NCBI GenBank assembly: GCA_019454045.1
Contig: SKCR01034762.1
Location: forward strand, 1 to 64,000
DNA from: Zanthoxylum bungeanum
Lineage: Eukaryota > Streptophyta > Magnoliopsida > Sapindales > Rutaceae
DNA length: 64,000 bases
Direction: 5' to 3'
Shown here: in pieces, positions 10,966 to 22,020 of the stretch
Layout of the letters: each line of letters begins with the position of its first letter
Position numbering within the stretch: the first letter of the stretch is position 1
The notes under the pieces: generated by a model
The model's input: only the letters and a program-made list of their open reading frames with translations
Databases searched by the model: none
What the model was told of the DNA's origin: nothing
Position numbers and translations under genes: made by a program

Positions 10966-11679
10966 ATGGCATCTCTCAATCTCCTGTCAGTGACCGTGAT
11001 ATTGTTTTCCATATGGGTTATGCTAATCTCACCGGCTCATTCCCTCACCTGCACCTCCCAGAAACTCACCAACAACAACCTCTACCAGAAGTGCCTTGAT
11101 CTCCCTACTCTCAACTCTTATCTCCACTACACGTACAACGCTACCAATTCATCTCTCTCGATTGCTTTCGTATCGACGCCGGCAAAACCCGAAGGTTGGG
11201 TCGCGTGGGCCATCAATCCAACGGCCAAGGGCATGGCTGGCTCCCAGGCACTCATCGCACTCAAATCTAACGGCTCCCTCGCCGTAAAGACTTACAACAT
11301 CAGATCCTACTCAGACCTCGCCGAATCCAAGCTCTCCTTCGAGACCTGGGACTTGAAGGCCGAATCCGGTGCCAATGGGACCACCGTTATATACGGTAAG
11401 TTAAAAGTTCCGGGGAAAGCGGAGACTTTGAATCAAGTGTGGCAGGTGGGTGGCCAAGTGACCAACGGACATCCCGTGAAGCACGAGTTTCAGCCGGCGA
11501 ATCTTAAGGCTACGGGGACTTTGACTTTGGTTGAGAAAGCCGGTAGTTTGACGCCTGCATCGTCGCCGACGGCCGGTGGTCCCGGTGCCGATAAGGGCGG
11601 GCAGTCCACGATCAGAGCCAATAATGGTGGATTGTTTCTGAGTCTGGTTCTGTTTCTTGGAAGTGTTTTTGCTTTGTAA
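10966..11679 (+). CDS. AIR12-like: AIR12-like secreted DOMON-domain cytochrome b, GPI-anchored
   Basis: Intronless, 237 aa. Residues 1-26 are a signal peptide ending before LTC. Residues about 45-190 form the DOMON / DUF568 domain. The C-terminus has a Pro/Gly/Ser linker (about 196-220) and a hydrophobic tail (222-237) that fits GPI attachment. AIR12 is an apoplastic, plasma-membrane-anchored b-type cytochrome that takes part in redox chemistry at the cell surface and is auxin-induced in Arabidopsis. Heme in this family is bound by a Met/His pair. The candidates here are Met90 (in AKGMAGS) and His173 (in VKHEF). N-glycosylation sequons are at N58, N61, N102 and N137. The ATG follows a short CT-rich leader and gives a clean signal peptide. 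No defect seen. Confidence 0.93.
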   Translation: MASLNLLSVTVILFSIWVMLISPAHSLTCTSQKLTNNNLYQKCLDLPTLNSYLHYTYNATNSSLSIAFVSTPAKPEGWVAWAINPTAKGMAGSQALIALKSNGSLAVKTYNIRSYSDLAESKLSFETWDLKAESGANGTTVIYGKLKVPGKAETLNQVWQVGGQVTNGHPVKHEFQPANLKATGTLTLVEKAGSLTPASSPTAGGPGADKGGQSTIRANNGGLFLSLVLFLGSVFAL

Positions 11680-12241
11680 TTTTTATGAGGGTTTTTTTTT
11701 TTTTTTTTCAATTTTAGTATTTTGTTTCTTTTTACAGTCACGTTTTATTTAGAATTCGTTGTATCCACTGCCATAGGAGGAGATCTCTGTGTTCTTCTAT
11801 TTTATGGGTGAATAATATAGTCGATGGCTTACTTTCTAGTTTCTATACTTCAATTACTTGGGATGCGTAATTACTTGTTGGATATGTAGTTAGTCAACGA
11901 TGATATGTGTAGAATATTTTCTTTAATTTCATATTTAGAAAAGCATTATTTTTTATCATTAATATATTTAACATATGTTACATATTATTTGATTTTATTT
12001 GTTTATTATTAATACGCTTATATAAATCATCTATCAGATGATAAAATTCCACTTATTACATTATTTAAAATACAAACGGTACTAAATATATGTAAGCATC
12101 AATTTTTTTCCTTTTAATCTCGCATATTAGCATAATATTGAGATCCATCTTAATACTATTTAATTTCAGTCGATTTTCTGGTAGAATCAATAATTTATTA
12201 AATATTTTAATTCATCGATCCGATCTGTATTTAAAACAATC
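11680..12241. other. 3' flank of the AIR12-like gene
   Basis: T-rich 3' untranslated DNA (poly-T near 11691-11709) with a possible AATAAT poly(A) element near 11811, then AT-rich intergenic DNA. No further gene seen. Confidence 0.55.
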
Positions 12242-12249
12242 AAATCAAC

Positions 12250-12615
12250 TAGACCCGGCCACGGTTCCGATTCGAAATCGGAATCGAATCGGTTGGAACC
12301 GGACGGTTCTGGAACTGGAACCGTAAAGGACCGGTTCGGTTAGGGTTCGACCCCCAACCAAATCTGTTGGAACCACTGGAACCGAACGGTTCCAGCGGTT
12401 CCAACTGTTCCAACCGGAACCGTACGGTTCCAACAGGAACCCTACCCCAACGGAACCCTAACAATTTTAAATTATTTTTGTTTTTTATATAATTAAAAAA
12501 AAAGTTCGAACCGGAACCGAAACCGCCCGGTTCGATTTGGTTCGACACTTGTGGAACCGGGAACCGGCCGATTCGGTTTGGTTCCGAACCGGAACCGAAT
12601 CGCCGGCCAGGTCTA
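12250..12615. mobile_element. Non-autonomous hAT MITE, 366 bp, 8-bp TSD
   Basis: Flanked by a perfect 8-bp duplication AAATCAAC (12242-12249 and 12616-12623), the hAT target length. The ends are inverted and imperfect: TAGACCCGGCC at the left against TAGACCTGGCC read from the right. The interior is filled with GGAACC / GGTTCC-type short repeats in both orientations, plus an A-rich centre. It has no transposase. ORFs across it arise only from this repeat composition. Confidence 0.9.
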
Positions 12616-12623
12616 AAATCAAC

Positions 12624-14440
12624 TACTATAAGGCTAAAAGAATGATTGCATTTCTTGAAAGTGTTTTTGTTGACGGCTATTTTTCGTTCAAATGGTAATA
12701 TGAGAAATTAACTCCTCAAATAAGCCTCTTTCATGCGTGAATTTGTTTGGTTAGTAGGGAACCAAATGCAAACTTAGTAGGCAGATAAATAAATCACAGA
12801 GGCAGGGATTTACGTGGTTCGGGAGAGAGTGGCTTTAACGTACGTTCACGGGAGAAATAGGGTATGTTTTATCACTGCTCGGAGTTAAGACCGACCCAAA
12901 CTACAAGTAGGGTAATGAACTTACAAAGAGTTTACAACACCTCAGGTCTTACAATAGCCTGTTACAATTCTCTCAATAGTCAAACAACCGACCGATTTTC
13001 TCGATCTATCATTATATTTTTGGCTCTTGGTTTCTCTCTAAGTGTTGAGATGCAAATTTTGCTAACCCTTTTTCAGAGTCCTCTCCTTTTACAATTCCAG
13101 AGAATCCTCTTTTATATAAGCTTCCAAATTCATTATTCCACCGCCCATAATGTCAGCTTATGTCACTCTGTCATCATTGCAGTAACAACTTTTCTCAACT
13201 ACCCACAATTCGGCCAATCAAATTAATTTTTTTCGTATCACTATACCGGCCTATGGAGGCTCTGCTCTGCCACTGCACCAGTCCTATAGTGACTGGCAGG
13301 GGATACTTCTCACGGTGAACCGCTGCTTTCCCATAGTCATCATTAGTCTTCTAGAATGGTATCTTCTCACTTTAGGGCGTACATCACTTGACTAAAGCAT
13401 AGAGTGGCATGTGATCCTATCTTCATTCCTCGGGTTAGCATACCGAGGTGGTTGATACTGGTCAAAACTCCCTCTGACCTCTTCAGGCAGGTCGGGTTGT
13501 TAAGCATGAACCCCTCGGATCGTTTTCACAAATCCTCAAATGAACCCAAATCCAACACTTATTCTCTATGTCGGTTCGGCATCCCAACTTATTTCATCAT
13601 CAACACACTCGACCCTCGGGAGAACTAGTCTGCTATGTCATCGGGTCTTTCTGTCAAATTTGGTCTCTCTCCAAGTCTTTAGGCCCTTATTATCTATTTT
13701 TGAGTAAGTAAATTATCAATTCTGCCACTCCTCGATACTTAATCTTTCTGATGATAAAAAATCACCTTCAACAATTTTATTTTGGTAATTTATAAATTAC
13801 AACGCATGAATTGAAGGTCAAAAGGATTGACGTTTAATTTTAACGGGGGGAATCGTTGTATCCGGAGAGGCCATGTGCTACAATTCATTGCAGCATTATT
13901 TTAATACCGTTTGGCCATGGATGGAAGTAGCAAAGCAATTTAATTCTCACAAGTGTTCCTTTTTTTCAAATGACATAAAGTTTGTTCAACTAGGTTAAAG
14001 TCATAAAGGAACCTTTACTTTGTTTGGTCTTACCTTCCCAGTTCCCACAAACCTCTTTTCTAATCTTCTTTTATTTTTCATCTCGTTTTGCATGAATTGC
14101 AAAGCAAAGCACAAAACGAGAATTTATGCAGATCATAGAATAAAGATACAAAAGTTGCACAGTAATAATTCCGTGATCATATTAAAATTCAAACAAAAAA
14201 AGTGGGCATACGTTGAGAATGTGACGTTCTATGCCTTTTTATTTATTTATTTGTTTTTTTTTATCTGAATTAAAAAGAAAACAATTATAGCATTGATTGA
14301 TGAGTATATGAGAGAAATATGACTTAAGGATGTGTTTGGTGCATTGAATTATGGTGCATTAAACACCTTATATTGCATCAATTAGTGCAATCATATGTTT
14401 GATAACAATCTGTCTACTATGTACATTATTATTTAATGAT
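12624..14440. other. Intergenic DNA with a possible decayed transposable element
   Basis: From about 12780 to 13700 the base composition is more balanced than the AT-rich surroundings. The phrase 'gatttacgtggttcgg' near 12808 is one I associate with plant repeats. No coding family, terminal repeat or duplication was found, so the class is open. 13790-14440 is plain AT-rich DNA with several short ORFs that resemble nothing. Confidence 0.35.
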
Positions 14441-14453
14441 GTCCACACCGCAT

Positions 14454-14629
14454 CCCCAAGGGGCGTGACTTGGTGGTATAGAGTTTAAGATCTCACTTTG
14501 AGGTCCTCAGTTCGAATCTAGGGAGTGTGTTTCTTTTAAGAGTTTAGGAAAGCCGGGGGTTCTACCTACTCCGCTTAAGCCCGAAAATGGTGGTTTGGCG
14601 GTATGGTTTCCAACGATTTAAAAAAAAAA
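14454..14629 (+). mobile_element. tRNA-derived SINE, copy 2, 13-bp TSD
   Basis: Same family as the copy at 10371. It has a TGGTGGTAT A-box-like head (14471-14479), a B box GTTCGAATC (14510-14518), the shared 'ccgcttaagcccga' and 'tggtttggcggta' body, and a terminal A-run. The flanking repeats GTCCACAC[C/T]GCAT (14441-14453 and 14630-14642) differ at one base. Confidence 0.88.
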
Positions 14630-14791
14630 GTCCACACTGCATTAATGAATGATGAGGGAGTGTGAGATTATGACACATTATACTAAAAATTAAAAAAAAT
14701 ATATTCTTATATAATCATATTAATATTAATATTAAAATATTAATATTGAAATAAAAAAATAATTTTAATACAATATAGAATGGTACCAAAT

Positions 14792-17198
14792 TGTTGGAGT
14801 TAGTATTTGGAGCGTCAATTCGAATAATGTATTGTACATGATATTTTATTATTTATTAATAAAATAACTATATTTTCATTTCAACCTTGTTATTGGTAAT
14901 GTCATTATACATATTAGTTTGATATATAAATATGCTGAGAATGACATCGACCTTAAAATAGTCATGTAGTAATTTTGGATACATGATGGTCCGACATTGA
15001 GATAATATTACTATTATAAACTATTCTTAAAATAAGTAATCATAGTCGTTGGTTTTGGAATACAATCGAATTCCTATAACCTAAAAGACTAGCACATGTC
15101 GTATATTGGAATTGGAGTTTCAATGGTCTAATCTGATGTACCATGAGTAAGGGAAGCTCGTATAGACATGTGAGTATTCGTAGGAGCGAATACTGAATGA
15201 CTCACAAGTGATTCCTAATAGTTGGAAGTGCACACCACCATCAATAGGAATCTTTTCGAGTCGAGTAACATATGTGATCATTTGACTATAGGATAATATT
15301 GATTTTGTGTGTGATTCTCCACATTTTGATGTCATATATGTCAGAGACCTTTCATGGTCTGACCACTAGATGTTCGTTGGGTGTGAACTGATGCGCCCGT
15401 TAATTAAATGTGTATTAAGATAGGATATGTATGCCTGTATGTGTACCATAAGGGATTTAGGTATCCATATGAGTAAGTCACGATTCTTAAGACTTTGGCC
15501 AAAGCGATCACCTAGAGTTGATCGCATATACAGAAATGGTGTTCTGATTAGTTTTAAAGAATCATGGACATGTCGACATTATGAGATGTGCGTCTAAGAA
15601 AATTGACAGTGTAATCTATATTTCCTAAGCACTACTCGGATAGCCTACGACGGAATGATTGTTAAAAATATGTGATGACCTCGACTTGTATCGTTCAGAA
15701 AGATCGTTCGTGTTCTTCACAAATTCGGAGGTGGTCGAATTATGTACATATGACATAGACTTATATGACGAACGTGTCTAGATTTAGAGAATCTCGTAAT
15801 ATGAAGTGTACTCGTTGAGTACTTGGATAGCCGATGATGTTTGATAATAACTAATATTTGATATTATAATTATCAAACAAAGTAATTAAACATTATTGGA
15901 TAACATTGATTATTTACTTGACCCATTGGATTAATTGGATTAATCCAAAATCACACAATGATTTTGATGTAATTTCATGAATATCTCTACCATTGGATGA
16001 TATTTTGGTAATTACAAAATATATAATAATAGGGGTATTTGACTTGATTTAATCGGATTAAATCAAAGTAATAGACAATGAATTAATAAATTGGTTAAAC
16101 TTTGTCTAGATTTGATTGGATAAAATCAAAATGGTAGACAAATGTGATTAGTCACACCTAATTATACATATTTGGTCAAATTGGATTAAGCCCACCTAAA
16201 AGTTGATTAGAACTTTTATTAATTAAAAATTACATAAGCTTCACTAGAAAAGGCAAATTTAAGCAGGTTTTTAATTAAGCTCGAGAAAATTAAAGCAGGC
16301 ATAAGGTAAAATATAAGAAAAATTAGCTTAAAAAAGTGTTTAGAGAAGCTTTGGAAGTTCTCTACATTTTTGAATAAGGAGAATAAGATTAGATCTTTGG
16401 TTCAAGCTTATTAGATAAGTTTGATATTCTCTAATAAGTTATGTTTTTGTATTTGATACATATTAATATAGCTTGAAGTTGAAATTATGTTAGTAAATTG
16501 TGTATGGATGTTTTGGAAGTATAAACACAATATGCTTGTGACTGGTTAAAAATGTTCATATTGGATGAATATAAAATTAGAGTTTGGAACTCTAAATGAA
16601 AGATTGGAGTTATGGCTACAATTCTAGAATCACTTGACCACCTTTAAGTGACCTAAAATTACTCAAGGGTTACTTCTTTATGGGATTCTTGTTTGGTTTG
16701 TATTTTAGATTCAAAATTTACACATGTGCGTAATTTGAATAAATTTATGTTTTTGTAAAAATAATTGGTATTTTAAAAAATATGATTTGTTCTATAACAT
16801 CTGTTGATGTTAAAATTATATTTTGGGTGTTTGAAAGTGTTTAGGAAAAATTTGAAGCAATTTGGGTTAAAAACCTTATTTCCATCAACTTCATGTTTCC
16901 AGATATCTGAAGGAAAACAAATGAAATGAATTGTGTGCTAGGCGCTACAGTACGCACGCGTACTGTAACATGCGTGAGTTCACGCACGTGACGCACATTG
17001 AATTTTATTTATTTTCGTTCTCGAGCTTCCGAACTTCAATTTGGCCCCGATTTTTTTCTATACACTCGTAATGGAATATAATATTCTATTAAATTATTTA
17101 AAAATACATCCATGATTGATATTTATGGGTTAGACCCACTTCCGCTATGAGGGATACCGATCCGACCTTAGGGGTCCCACATCTACCTCATCCCAAAC
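14792..17198 (+). repeat. LTR1: copia LTR of the E family, plus orientation
   Basis: Starts TGTTGGAGTT, the same start as the E1 3' LTR (28361, minus). It can be followed through the same landmarks as the E-family LTRs, ending in a mutated 'catcccaaacg' where relatives have CCGCCCCAACA. The GC insert near 16935-17005 contains a perfect hairpin (16947-16966, ACAGTACG / CGTACTGT). No polypurine tract, primer-binding site or coding region adjoins. No clear TSD was found. Solo or truncated LTR. Confidence 0.75.
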
Positions 17199-17575
17199 GT
17201 TGTACAACATTAAAATAATACAATACTATTACAATGCATCTTAATATAATACATCATACATTAAATAATACAATACAACTTAATGCAAATACAATATGGC
17301 AAATGCATCTTAAGTGATTTGCATATGTACAACGTAAATTCCTAAGTACTTTGGTGAGAAAATAAGAACAAATGATTTTGTCATATATGCAATAAAATCG
17401 AAAAATATCCTAAATTAACATAGAAATAACCCATAAAAATATACTTATATGTATGTTATTGAGTTTAATGAAATAATGTTTCATAATTAAGTGTAATGGC
17501 CTCAAATGATTCATGTATCATACCCCATCTAATATGATTTTCCCTTTTTTTTAATTTAATGTTTGGTGTGTGATT
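17199..17575. other. AT-rich spacer between two facing LTRs
   Basis: About 380 bp of AT-rich DNA with repeated 'aataatacaata' motifs. It separates LTR1 (plus) from LTR2 (minus). No coding potential seen. Confidence 0.6.
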
Positions 17576-18158
17576 TGTTGGGGGCGGTTGTGGATCTCCT
17601 AGGGTCGAATTGGTGCCCCACACAGTGAAAGTGGGTCTAACCCATGGATATCAAGTATGGATGTATTTGTAAATAATTTAATGAAATACTATATTTCATT
17701 ACGAGTGTATAAGAAATAATTGGGGCTGATTCAGAGTCCAAAAGCTCAATAACAAGAAAAAATAAGTTTCAGCGTGCACATGCACGACGCGCGCACTACA
17801 ATGCATGTGCGCACTGCGCGCTAATGTACGCGCACGCCTGTGTGCACTGATCACACATTTTTTATTTTTATTTTTTTTTTCCATTTCATTTTCAAAAGCT
17901 CTGTTTTCCTTCAACTCTCTGGAAATATAGAGTTAAAGGAAATAGAGTTTTTAACCGTAATTGCTTCTAACCTTCCCTAAATACTTGCAAACATCCAAAA
18001 TTTAATTTTTAACATCAAAACCAACATCAACACATGTTATAGAATAAAATCATATTTTTCAAAATATCAAATATTTTTATAAAAATATAAATTTATTCTA
18101 AATACTCACATGTGTAAATTTTGAATCCAAACTATGAACCAAATGATAATCCCATAAT

Positions 18159-20626
18159 TGTTAGGGTTGGTGCTCCGAGTGACAATCCGGATCGTATTTA
18201 TGTCCGATTCATGAATACATACAGTTTTTTTTCCATAATATTACTTATTTATGGTAATAGTTCTTGTTTTTATATACATATTTGATCTAATTACGATTAG
18301 ATTGAAACTATATGATTTAGTGATATGTATATATTAGACAAAGACCCGATAATATATTTGTAGTGCGCGGTTACAAAGTAGTTTGTAATTGACATTGGGA
18401 AGTGTCACTACTAGAAGTATATTATCAAATAAAGTTCCTGGTCAAGATTTATTGACACAAGTCGGTTAGTAAAATCCGTTGAGACTAGTACATATCGTTT
18501 GCTCCGATGGTTTATCCCAATGAACCATGAGTATTGGGAGACTCATATAGACGTGTAGGTGTTTATTTGATAAACACTGAACGACTCACCGAAGATTTCC
18601 TAATAGATGGTACACCAACGTCAATAGGAATCTTCTCGAGTCGAGTAGCATAGTGGTCCTTCGACTTGAGATACCACTGTGGATATATGAGATATCCTCC
18701 AAACTTTGATGGCAGTCACATCACCTATATATTTAGATCAGACCTCCACCTGTTTGTTAGGTGTGGACTGATGCTCATAATATCTTGTGAGTATCAGATA
18801 GAATTTTTCAGTCCTGTGTACAGGACATATGTATCATGTACGTATTTGCGATCTAGTAAATCCATGATCGTGGTATACTTCAGAAGCGAGTTCTGAGTGT
18901 ATTTAGAGATTGTAAATTTAAAAGTCGATTATATTATACCTTAGGGATTTGACGTTCTTATCTATATCCCCGGTATAATATTGATAGCCTATGACGGAGG
19001 GATTATACGTATGCAATGACCTCGACTTGCATAGTTTAGCGAGATTATCTGTGGTCGTCATAATTCATGAGTGAGTGGATTATGGACACGAAATTGGATT
19101 CTGTGACGGATAAACCTAAACTTAGAGAGTCCCACAATATGAAGTGTACTTGTTGAGCACTTGGAACCGAACTAAATGAGTTAATTCGAGGCATTTAAAC
19201 GGTTAAACGAAAATACATGCATTAGGGGCATTTCGATCAATTAATAATTAATATGTATTTGTATTTGATACAAGATTTGATTTGATACATATTAATTAAT
19301 TGTCAAATGGGTCTTTGACACATGCCATAAGATATGTATTTGTTATTTAATGAAAATAAAAATTCATATATAATAATAATCGCATTAATTAATTATTTAG
19401 ATGTTTAAATGTTAAATATCTAGATAATTAAATTATTTCAATATTACATAATTGTTATGTAATATGTTTGATTATTATTGGTTACATTGGCATGATTTTA
19501 TTAAGCTTAAAGTTTTAAAATTGGATTTGTTAACTTAAAGGTTATTATTATTAATTGATTAGATTAATTGACCAAATGACCAAAATACCCTTCTTTTACC
19601 CCTAAGTCGGTTTTGGCCTTGTATTTAAAGAGGAAAATTCTGTTTTCTTAATTAATTCACTTCCATGGCCGAACCTAAGAAGAAAAAAAGTTCCCAAAAT
19701 TTTCTTGAAGATGCAAGGAAGAAAGTGAAGAAATTCAAGAAAAAGTTTAAGGAAATTACAAGATTTGGAGGTAATCTTCAATAATCTTAAACTTAGAAAG
19801 CTTGTTTCTTATTCTTGAATATCTAGAATAGTTCTAGGGTTTCTTCCTTTCTTAGATTTTGGGCCTTTTTGATTTGGAGGATGGATTTGGAGGCTAGATG
19901 CATATGTGAAGTTGGATTGGATGATATTAGTGTAATATTAATTCAATTTTATAATTTGATGAATTGTTGCCATTCTAGAGTGTAATGAACACTCTTGTAA
20001 CTCCTAGAATTTTTCTTCAGTTCTTCATAGGTGGTGGCTTTGGTTGGTGTTAGTATTAATATGATTAATATTGAGAAAATTGGATTTATAGCATGAAAAA
20101 TGATATTTTTTGTTACAAAATCAGATCTGGAAATTATGTATTGTTGGTGATGAAAAGTATGTTATATAAATGTATTGGATGTATTTTGGGCATTGGAACA
20201 ATTTCCAGAAATGATTTCGGAATTGAAATATGCGAAAACGGTGAAAAATGACGTTACCGGGTGAGTTTCGGGCTTACCGGGTGTCCGATGTCCACACAGT
20301 GAATTGGTCACTGTTTGGGCAGCCCATGAACTTCCCAGGTACTATTGGGGTTGACCTGGGTAGCGCCCATGTGTATTGGTAGGTCGGTTCGGACAAAAAC
20401 GTGTTTTATGCCATTTTACGGAAAAATATTTTCGTAAAAGTTTCGTGATGTTTCCAACCTATTTATGTCGTTATTTGATATCGAATAAATATGTTTATGT
20501 GAAATATGAATGAATTATTCATATTGGATATTGAAAAATTTATTTGGTAACTTTAAAAGTTTTTAAAGTTACGATTTCGCCCGAACCACGAGCTTTCGCT
20601 GCGCCCGCGCTAAAACCCCAATAACA
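18159..20626 (+). mobile_element. LTR3: solo LTR of a separate copia-like family
   Basis: Starts TGTTAGGGTTGG and ends near AATAACA, giving the inverted pair TGTTA / TAACA. It interrupts LTR2, which continues on both sides ('aatcccataat' | 'acaatgaagtg', likely 5-bp duplication A[T/C]AAT with one change, so the exact right edge is uncertain by a few bases). It has a TATA-like TATTTAAAG near 19622. The 39-codon lysine-rich ORF at about 19664 is probably chance. No internal region is present, so it is a solo LTR. Confidence 0.75.
20296..20360 (+). repeat. Cluster of stem-loops in LTR3
   Basis: Perfect inverted pairs follow one another: ACAGTGA (20296) with TCACTGT (20308), GGGC (20317) with GCCC, and CCCAGGT (20334) with ACCTGGG (20354). 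They lie in the 3' part of LTR3, in what would be transcribed LTR RNA. Confidence 0.6.
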
Positions 20627-21036
20627 ATGAAGTGACTCATGAACAATTCTAGGTCACTCAAAGGTGGTCAAATGATTCTAGAATGTTAGCCATAGCTCCA
20701 AGCTTTTATCTAGAATTTCAAACTCCAATTTAATGTTTCATGTCCAACATGAACATTTTGATATAATCACAAGGATATTGTGTTTATGCTTCCAAAAAAT
20801 CCATACATAAATCATTAGCCTAATTTCAACATCGAGTTATGTTATTATGTATCCAATACATAATACATCACTATATGCTTCATTAATAAAAATAACTCAC
20901 TAATTAAAACATAGCTTTAGAGAATATCAAACTCATCTAGTAAGCTTGATTCCAAGATCCAATCTTCTTCTCCTTGTTGAAATGTTAAAGAGAACTTTCA
21001 AAGTTAGCAAGTTTGACTCCAAGATCCAATTGGATA

Positions 21037-21213
21037 TACATTGTATATTTTAAATTAAAATTTTTATTTTGACACAAGCATGTTAATGACTTGATTATCA
21101 TAAATCTCACATGATTAGGTGATTACTTTTAAGTAATAGTATTAATAATGTTGGAGTATTATTGGATGGTCCGCCTTGTCAATACAAAGATGAATGAGCT
21201 CTTGATACCATTG
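21037..21213 (-). mobile_element. Internal leader remnant with primer-binding site (element G)
   Basis: On the minus strand the LTR end at 21214 is followed after three bases by TGGTATCAAGAGC (21198-21210), a copia primer-binding site that pairs with initiator Met tRNA. The remaining ~160 bases match the 5' leader of E1 (about 32600-32860). All coding sequence of this element is gone, and the next thing is truncated LTR2. Confidence 0.75.
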
Positions 21214-22020
21214 TGTTGGGGCAGATGTAGAACACCTAGGGTAGGATTGGTGCCCCACGCAGAGGAAGTGTGTCTAACCCATGAATATCTAGTATGGGTG
21301 TATTTTAAAATATTTTATGTAAAATTTTCTATTTCGAGTCCGTATGACAAAACGAGGACCAAAATGGAGTCCGGAAACTCCGAAACAGAGAAAATGAAGT
21401 TTCAGTGTTCATCAGCCCTACGCGTCGCGACGCGGAGGCTTGGGAGTCGAGACGCCTCAAACTGCTAGAGCTGAACATCTTGGCATCGCGGTGTGGAAGG
21501 GTGGGCATCGCGATGCTCCTAGGTCTGATGCTCGCTGTTACGGCACTGGAAAGTCAGAGTAGCGATGCTGCCCTAGGCAGTGAGCAAATTCAACTTCAAA
21601 CCAATACTAAACACTTCCAATTTTCTCCTAATACTTCAAATATACCTAAAATCCAATTTTAGCATCATAACCATTATCAACACATGTTATACAACTAACA
21701 TACATGTATTCTAAATTCATATATGACTTTGTTTGAATCAAAACACAAATCAATTTAGAATCCCACAACAAAATGACTCATGAATAATTTTAGGTCACTC
21801 AAAAGTTGTCAAGTGATTCTAGAATCTAGAATGGTAGCCTTAGCTCTAAACCTTAATTTAGAGTTCCAAACTCTTATTAATTGTTCCATGTCCAACATGA
21901 ACATATTTGACTCAATTACAAGCATATTATGTTTATACTTGCAAAGCATCCTAACACAATTCATTAGCCTAATTTCAACTTTAAGATATGTAATTATGCA
22001 TCCAATACATAATTCACATG
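21214..22020 (-). repeat. 3' portion of an E-family LTR, cut by element F
   Basis: Matches 32879-33685 in the same orientation, including the CGCGTCGCGACGCG palindrome (about 21420). The match stops after 'aatacataattca' at 22018, where element F begins. It is probably the lower part of the same LTR whose upper part is at 27190-28361. Confidence 0.75.

Larger units (their letters stand above)
17576..21036 (-). repeat. LTR2: truncated E-family LTR, minus, split by solo LTR3
   Basis: The 3' LTR end (TGTTGGGGGCGG on the plus strand at 17576) continues to about 18158, resumes after the LTR3 insertion at about 20627, and runs to about 21036, where it is cut off against an internal leader remnant. 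The first part of the LTR is missing. A GC-rich, alternating purine-pyrimidine insert lies at 17770-17850, where sister LTRs have CGTCGCGACG-type palindromes. Confidence 0.75.

Noticed and set aside
10739..10972. 77-aa minus-strand ORF
   Set aside because: Lies antisense over the promoter and leader of the AIR12-like gene, with low complexity from the CT repeat.
12138..12548. Several ORFs rich in Gly-Ser-Asn-Arg and Pro
   Set aside because: Composition artefact of GGAACC repeats inside the hAT MITE.
14792..18158. Foldback transposon formed by LTR1 and LTR2
   Set aside because: The inverted similarity ends at the LTR borders and each side matches ordinary E-family LTRs elsewhere; two separate LTRs are simpler.
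19664..19783. Small lysine-rich ORF downstream of the LTR3 TATA box
   Set aside because: Only about 39 codons, in an A-rich stretch of a solo LTR.
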